Shown: positions 35,547 to 40,691 of the stretch, piece by piece
How positions within the stretch are numbered: the first letter of the stretch is position 1
Layout of the letters: each line of letters opens with the position of its first letter
Assembly: GCA_003056285.1 (NCBI GenBank)
Contig: NDWU01000014.1
Span: forward strand, 1-40,691
Reading direction: 5' to 3'
Length of the DNA stretch: 40,691 nt
From: Candidatus Terraquivivens tikiterensis
GTDB taxonomy: Archaea; Thermoproteota; Nitrososphaeria_A; Caldarchaeales; Wolframiiraptoraceae
Notes under the pieces: model-generated
The model's database searches: none
What the model was told of the DNA's origin: nothing
What the model saw: the letters and a program-made list of their open reading frames with translations, nothing else
Translations under genes and position numbers: made by a program

Positions 35547-36891
35547 AGCATACAGCGTTAAGCACTCCTACGATATCTCTGAGTTCCTAGAGGCGTATAG
35601 GCTTATACTTCAAAGAGCCATAGACGAGATATGGGATAACATAAGGTGGATTGAGAAGTTTAACAGGAAAGGAAGGAGAAGGCTCATACCAATCATCCCA
35701 AAGGGAAATGGGTTCAAGCATCACTACCTAAGGAGCCTTCTGATGGATGGCTGGAGATATTCAAAGCACTACGTTGATTCAGCCATAAAGCAGGCGTACT
35801 CCATCATAAAGTCCTGGAGGAGGAGCCACCTAAAGGGTGAAAGGTCTAGGGAGAAGCCGATCGTTAAGAGGAGATTTATCAGAATAAAAGAAACGCTCTA
35901 CAGCTTTAGGGATGGCAAGATAAAGGTGAGCGTGAAACCTTACGAGGAACATCTTGAGTTCGATGTTTCAAGGGCATGGTTCTGGTCAAGGGTGCCAAAG
36001 GACGCCGAGATGGGTGAGCTTATCCTAAACGAGAAGCACCTAACAATCACCTTCAGGTTCAAGCAAAAGATGAAGAAGAGGTGTGAAGGCAGGATAGCGT
36101 GGGACTGCAATGAAAGGAGCCTTGATGGCTTCAACCCAAAGCTCGGATGGATAAGAGTTGACCTGTCGCAGCTATTCCACATACATAGAGCATATGAGCT
36201 TAAGAGGAAGAGGCTACAGAGCTTAGCTTCGAAGAAGCCATCGCTAAGAAGAATCCTAGCTAAGTATTCCAGAAGGGAGAGAAACAGGGCAATTGATTTT
36301 CTGCATAAGATAACAACATTCCTAAGTAGCGAATTCAAGGATTATATACATGGGTTTGAGAGGCTTGAAAAGAGGCGAATGCTCAGCAAATCGAAAAACC
36401 ATAACAGAAACATCGCCAAAAGCAACTGGAAGACCATAATAACGCTAATGGGCTATAAGGCCGACGTCAAAATCCTCAACCCATACAATTCAACTAAAAG
36501 GTGCTCCAGATGTGGGATGGTTAATACCCCGAAAGGAGCACTGTATGAGTGTAAGCGTTGTGGGTTGAGAATAGATAGACAATTGAATGGAGCAATAAAC
36601 CTATACCTTAAGATGGAGGGTCTTACTCCAAGCCCAAGGCCCTTCAATGAGCTCATGAGGGCTTGGAGCGGGTTCACCCTGACAGGGGAAGAAGCTGATG
36701 AGGGGTTCGATGAACTCGTGAGGGCCCCAAGGCTGATGAGTCCCAAGAGCTATGCTATGTTTATTAAAGACTACATAGCTCAGAACCCAAGATGCTGGTA
36801 TATATGTGGATTAACAAAATCAAGTACGAGTTTGTCCACATACTCGTGCGGATGTACGAAAACAGTGTGCTGGTTATGGAACGGGAACTGA
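35521..36891 (+). CDS. tnpB: IS607-type TnpB RNA-guided nuclease (RuvC-like, OrfB Zn ribbon)
   Basis: RuvC Asp in [15 protein letters not shown], candidate Glu in [10 protein letters not shown], Zn ribbon [21 protein letters not shown], terminal Asp in [15 protein letters not shown]; overlaps tnpA by 26 nt. Confidence 0.88.
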   Translation: MSRSSYQVRAYSVKHSYDISEFLEAYRLILQRAIDEIWDNIRWIEKFNRKGRRRLIPIIPKGNGFKHHYLRSLLMDGWRYSKHYVDSAIKQAYSIIKSWRRSHLKGERSREKPIVKRRFIRIKETLYSFRDGKIKVSVKPYEEHLEFDVSRAWFWSRVPKDAEMGELILNEKHLTITFRFKQKMKKRCEGRIAWDCNERSLDGFNPKLGWIRVDLSQLFHIHRAYELKRKRLQSLASKKPSLRRILAKYSRRERNRAIDFLHKITTFLSSEFKDYIHGFERLEKRRMLSKSKNHNRNIAKSNWKTIITLMGYKADVKILNPYNSTKRCSRCGMVNTPKGALYECKRCGLRIDRQLNGAINLYLKMEGLTPSPRPFNELMRAWSGFTLTGEEADEGFDELVRAPRLMSPKSYAMFIKDYIAQNPRCWYICGLTKSSTSLSTYSCGCTKTVCWLWNGN

Positions 36892-37136
36892 ATCCTGAGG
36901 ATGCCTCTCAAAATTTGCCCCACCCTGTTGATTTGCAATACGTCAAGGCCCACGAAACGGTAACAGTTATTGGAGGTACTTTTGTGAACTGTCTTAGGGT
37001 TGAAGCGGAACAGGAAGGGATCATCTCAAAGGTGTGGGTGCACGAGAGCGTGCCGATATTTGGTGTTGTGAAAGCCGAGATATTTGAGAACAACGTGCTA
37101 ACACAATCAATGGAGCTAACATCTTACGGCGGCTAA
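36792..37136 (+). pseudogene. C-terminal remnant of a hypothetical protein downstream of tnpB
   Basis: ...HPVDLQYVKAHETVTVIGGTFVNCLRVEAEQEGIISKVWVHESVPIFGVVKAEIFENNVLTQSMELTSYGG*; N-terminal part not found, adjacent to element right side. Confidence 0.4.
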
Positions 37137-37181
37137 AACATCTTTTATTTTTTGCCATGTTTTGAACTATTTAATGCGTGA

Positions 37182-37213
37182 GCGGGAAACCCTACACCAC
37201 TCATGCGCTGGAT
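37182..37213 (+). repeat. IS200/IS605-like end fragment, copy B (homologous to 24902-24933)
   Basis: GCGGGAAACCCTACACCACTCATGCGCTGGAT, 25/32 identical to copy A. Confidence 0.45.
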
Positions 37214-37293
37214 AAGGGCAACAGAAAGTTTATATATCAAGTTATAATAAGCAGCTCAAAAGGCTAAAAGTTAAGAAGATTGCACGCAATCTG

Positions 37294-38364
37294 ATGAGCG
37301 AAACATCTTTAGCCGTGGCCGCGAAAAAATACAAGGCCGAGGTTATCAGGCGTAAGCTCGCCTCTCTTGGAATTTTAAAAACATCCATGAAGGTATACTC
37401 TGACGAAGGGTACGTTTACTTTCCAGTCATACGGGCACCGAATCCAGATGAGTTGCCGGAATTGGTAACGGGTGATGCGCTCGTTCAAGAAACCGTTTTT
37501 GATAGGCTTGCGTCGAAACCAAAGACCCTGAAAGAAGCCTTAGCGGGATTTTTGGACGAGAAACTCATGGAGCTTGTTCCGAGCTCTTTCGACATAATAG
37601 GTAACGTGGCCGTCCTTGAGCTGGACGAGAGGCTGAGACCGTTCGCTAGCGATATAGCATCAGCGCTTAAGCTCATCCACAAGCACGTCGACACGGTACT
37701 CCTCAAAGCTGGGCCATCGACCGGTGATTACAGGACAAGGCCTTATGAGGTCATAGCCGGCTCAGGAAACACTCTGACGGAGCACAGGGAGCACGGGTGC
37801 AGGTATAGGCTTGATGTAAGGGAAGTCTTCTTCACACCAAGGCTTTCTGGCGAAAGGTTGAGAGTCGCATCCCAGGTTAGACCCTACGAGTGCGTGGCAG
37901 ACATGTTCGCAGGCGTTGGTCCGTTCTCGATAACCATTGCAAAGATGCAGCCCGCTTGTAAAGTGTATGCGTTTGAGATAAACCCTGCGGCCTTCAGGTT
38001 CCTTGAAGAGAACATAAGGCTGAATAGGGTTAGCGATAGGGTTACGGCAATATTCGGGGACGTTAGGGAGAACTATAGGATTATAGAGAAAAAGGCCGAC
38101 AGGTTGGTGATGAACCTTCCGTTCTCTGCGGAGAAGTATCTGGATGTGGCGACAAGGTTGGCCGCGCCATCTGGTGCTATCATACATTTTTATGGCTTTG
38201 CGAAGGATGAGAACGCGGTAGAGACTGTCAAGGCTAACGTCGGCTCCATCATAAATTCGTTGGGCTTTAGTGCCGAATTCCTTTGGGCTAAGGAGCTAAA
38301 GGAGGTGGCTCCAAGAAAATTCGTGGTCGCGCTGGATATCGCCATATCAGCAGTTTCAAAATAG
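37294..38364 (+). CDS. trm5: tRNA (guanine(37)-N1)-methyltransferase, Trm5 family
   Basis: VFFTPRLSGERLRVASQVRPYECVADMFAGVGPFSITIAK, YAFEINPAAFRFLEENIRLNRV, RLVMNLPFSAEKYLDVA. Confidence 0.92.
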   Translation: MSETSLAVAAKKYKAEVIRRKLASLGILKTSMKVYSDEGYVYFPVIRAPNPDELPELVTGDALVQETVFDRLASKPKTLKEALAGFLDEKLMELVPSSFDIIGNVAVLELDERLRPFASDIASALKLIHKHVDTVLLKAGPSTGDYRTRPYEVIAGSGNTLTEHREHGCRYRLDVREVFFTPRLSGERLRVASQVRPYECVADMFAGVGPFSITIAKMQPACKVYAFEINPAAFRFLEENIRLNRVSDRVTAIFGDVRENYRIIEKKADRLVMNLPFSAEKYLDVATRLAAPSGAIIHFYGFAKDENAVETVKANVGSIINSLGFSAEFLWAKELKEVAPRKFVVALDIAISAVSK

Positions 38365-38592
38365 GATCGATTCTGAAAGCAAGGTTACACGGTTAAGGAG
38401 AAGTCTATTAAAACAGCGCTTAATGCTCTTTTCTATTTCCATGAAGTTTTCTTTTAACACAGTTGTTGAGTTTCGTCGAGAAAATGTCTTCAAAACACAA
38501 CGTTGATGTTGAAAAGTATAAAAGCTGAGAGCATTCGAGAAAACTCCTAAATAAGACCCAGCGTTGGTCTCTAACATGAAGATGCCCAGTAC

Positions 38593-38681
38593 GGGCCCGT
38601 AGCTCAGCCAGGAAGAGGAAACGTTTTTAACGTTGCTCATCAAATTTGTGAGCATGTATGGAAATGGGACTCATAGTCCTA
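38593..38681 (+). pseudogene. tRNA-Met(CAT)-like broken locus: tRNA 5' portion plus separated anticodon-arm-like hairpin
   Basis: GGGCCCGTAGCTCAGCCAGGAAGAG (38593-38617) is a tRNA 5' end through the D arm; TGGGA-CTCATAG-TCCTA (38665-38681) is a 5-bp/7-nt hairpin with CAT at anticodon position; no matching T arm or CGGGCCC acceptor found downstream. Confidence 0.45.
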
Positions 38682-39063
38682 AAGCTTCCTTGAGATTTCG
38701 GTCAAGCCATCGGTAGGAACAACAATTGGCTTGTTCACCAACGCTACCCCCATCGCGAGGTCTCGCCTTCATTGAGTGCAAACTCCTTGTAGGATATTAT
38801 TAGCTCTTCCATGACCTCATGTAAACCCTGTGTGGATGAGCGATCGCCAAATCAGTATGTGGAGGGCCCGAGAACCCTGTTTCAGCCTTGCAGAAGTTCT
38901 AAGAAGTCGAAAAGTCAAAATGAGCTGAAACAGTTACTGTTTCTTGGTCAAAGCATTTATAGGGAATACATCGATAGGGTGCTCTCTAAATCTCTTCTTC
39001 AACGTCTGAACTGAGGGTTCTGGAACCAGGTATAGAGTTCGAAAGAGTTGTAAAAGCGTTAAG

Positions 39064-39657
39064 GTGTCGAGAAACGTTTATTTATTTCTTATGAAAGCTC
39101 TGATTTGTAGTAATGAGATCATGAGTTATGATGAGGTTCTCAGGAGAGCTCTTGTCGCTTTAGCTAAGAGGGCAGGCACTCTCATAAGGACCGAGGAGCT
39201 TAAAAGACAGGCGCTGTCCGCAAGCGTGCTTAGACCGTTAGCCGAAGCCCTCCTAGCCGAAGTGGAGGAGCTGCTAAAGAATATTCCGGACTACGAGCAG
39301 GCTATCAGGAGTTCAACGGAAAGAGCGATAAAGGAGGGGAGACCTATAGTTGAAACCCTCGTTCAGGATATGCTCATGAAATTCATTGAGTCTCTGCCCC
39401 TGGCTTTGGTTGGCACCTTTGAGAGGGCGAAGAGCGTTGTTGCTCGTATGAACAACGTTGTCAACTCCGTTAACAAGATCATAGAAGATATTTCGAGAGA
39501 AGGCATATCAGTACCGAAGCTAGAACTAATCAACCTTACAAAGGATGACCCTCTAACTCTATCAGTAACACTTAAGATCGGAAAGCAGAGGCTACTAACT
39601 ATAATTGACTTCCTAAAAGAATTGGAGAAATATGGCGAGGAAGCGAGGAGTCCATAG
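39064..39657 (+). CDS. Hypothetical helical protein (likely start ATG 39121)
   Basis: MSYDEVLRRALVALAKRAGTLIRTEELKRQAL... continuous ORF with codon-like composition; no recognised domain. Confidence 0.55.
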   Translation: MSRNVYLFLMKALICSNEIMSYDEVLRRALVALAKRAGTLIRTEELKRQALSASVLRPLAEALLAEVEELLKNIPDYEQAIRSSTERAIKEGRPIVETLVQDMLMKFIESLPLALVGTFERAKSVVARMNNVVNSVNKIIEDISREGISVPKLELINLTKDDPLTLSVTLKIGKQRLLTIIDFLKELEKYGEEARSP

Positions 39658-39685
39658 CTAATAAGTAGCTTGAGATGAGTGTTAT

Positions 39686-40615
39686 TCACTTTTCAATCAA
39701 CTTCATTTCTCTTAATGTAGCGTATAGGTGATTTGCGTGCTCGTTCTCCCTTCTATTCTTTTCTAAATCTTCTTTTATTCTACTTAAATCAAACAGCTCC
39801 GCTGAAAATTTCTTCATATTTATTCTATCCTTAACCTTCTCAAGAACCTTTTGTAAGAAAACCTCATGAACCCTTTTGTGGCGCTCTTGGACGGCCTCTT
39901 CATAAACTACGATGGCATAGTTTAACCCGACTTTGTGGCCCATCATGTAGCTTGAATACTCGCTTACCAGCTCCGCAACGTACTCTGCTGAAGCTTCGTA
40001 GTCCCTATAACTCTTAAAAGACTTTGATACGTTAGCCGCCCAGATTATGGGTTCTACAAAGCCCTTCTCACGGTAAAGGTCTGGAGCGCCGGCTTTTAAG
40101 CTACCCTTTTCATCGACCCTTCTTCTTCTCATGCGAAGGAGCAGGTCCGTAGGTAAAAGCTCGGGCCACCCTCTTACCTTTTCTAGATAAACCCCGGAGA
40201 GTATTTCGAGCATCCTTCCTCCTAGGATTGGGAACGCCTTTATACTCGATGCTATGGCCGGTGGGTCTACTTCGGAGATGCTACGCTGGATTTGTAATAT
40301 TATTTCTCCCGAAAGGTTACGAAGGTAGCTAAGGACATTGGCTATGCCCTCCTTATCTAGCAGCCCCAGCCTCTCAGCTACGCTTATTAATGGAGCGCCC
40401 GGTAGGATCGGCTCCTCGGGCAAGACCCTTACTAGCCAAGCGACCGGCCCTGACAGCTTGAACTCCTCGACGAACTCTTTTGCAAGCCTCCTAAGCTTCA
40501 CGACTTTTTCCCTATCAACTCTCCCCTCGAGGATTTCTAGAAGCATTGCCGATGCGTCCTCTAACTTCTGGAGCCTCTCTAAAGCATAGTTCAAACCGGT
40601 GGGCTGGGCGCTCAT
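39686..40615 (-). CDS. Hypothetical helical protein, unknown
   Basis: 309-aa ORF MSAQPTGLNYALERLQKLEDASAMLLEILEGRVDREK...; no recognised motif; convergent with 39064-39657. Confidence 0.7.
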   Translation of the reverse strand: MSAQPTGLNYALERLQKLEDASAMLLEILEGRVDREKVVKLRRLAKEFVEEFKLSGPVAWLVRVLPEEPILPGAPLISVAERLGLLDKEGIANVLSYLRNLSGEIILQIQRSISEVDPPAIASSIKAFPILGGRMLEILSGVYLEKVRGWPELLPTDLLLRMRRRRVDEKGSLKAGAPDLYREKGFVEPIIWAANVSKSFKSYRDYEASAEYVAELVSEYSSYMMGHKVGLNYAIVVYEEAVQERHKRVHEVFLQKVLEKVKDRINMKKFSAELFDLSRIKEDLEKNRRENEHANHLYATLREMKLIEK

Positions 40616-40691
40616 AACCTCATCTCGGTCGTTTGCTTTTTCCTATTTATACGGCTTTCCTTAAGGGTTCTTTACCATCTTCTTATGCGAA

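Noticed and set aside
39230-40615. Defence or toxin-antitoxin assignment for the two orphan proteins
   Set aside because: No catalytic or antitoxin motif is visible; the assignment would be guesswork.
1-40691. CRISPR arrays
   Set aside because: No regularly spaced near-identical 24-37 nt repeats were seen; the 32-nt pair at 24902 and 37182 is dispersed and only 25/32 identical.

Overview
The window reads as archaeal chromosome. An unsplit RpoB and a single-chain (A'+A'' fused) RpoA point to the Thaumarchaeota/Aigarchaeota side of the TACK group; this is inference from gene architecture, not a phylogeny. The left half is conserved and operon-like. It holds partial trpB2, endonuclease V, a LysW carrier-protein lysine/arginine biosynthesis cluster (two LysX/ArgX-type ligases, lysY/argC, lysZ, lysW, lysJ, lysK, argH) with an embedded FAH-family/HpcH-aldolase pair, then rpoH-rpoB-rpoA-rpl30e-nusA-rps12-rps7-EF1A-rps10. 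The right half (~23.9-40.7 kb) is accessory and partly decayed. It contains an EndoQ-like PHP protein, an amidohydrolase ORF with two in-frame TAG codons, a tRNA-Arg(CCG) followed by a tyrosine-recombinase relic, acdA/acdB, an IS110 pseudogene, a ~1.3 kb gene-poor stretch, a frameshifted coiled-coil/transglutaminase-like gene, a GlmU-like gene, an IS607-type element (frameshifted TnpA, apparently intact TnpB), trm5, a tRNA-Met-like broken locus and two orphan helical proteins. The most interesting observations are: LysW ending in EDWGQ instead of the canonical C-terminal Glu; otherwise intact genes carrying only in-frame stops (TGA at codon 5 of a KdaD-like gene, two TAGs in an amidohydrolase); several orphan IS200/IS605-like ends (omega-RNA-like) without tnpB; a disrupted tRNA-Met-like locus; and unexplained structured intergenic DNA beside ribosomal protein and EF1A genes. 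No CRISPR array and no clear multi-gene defence system was found.
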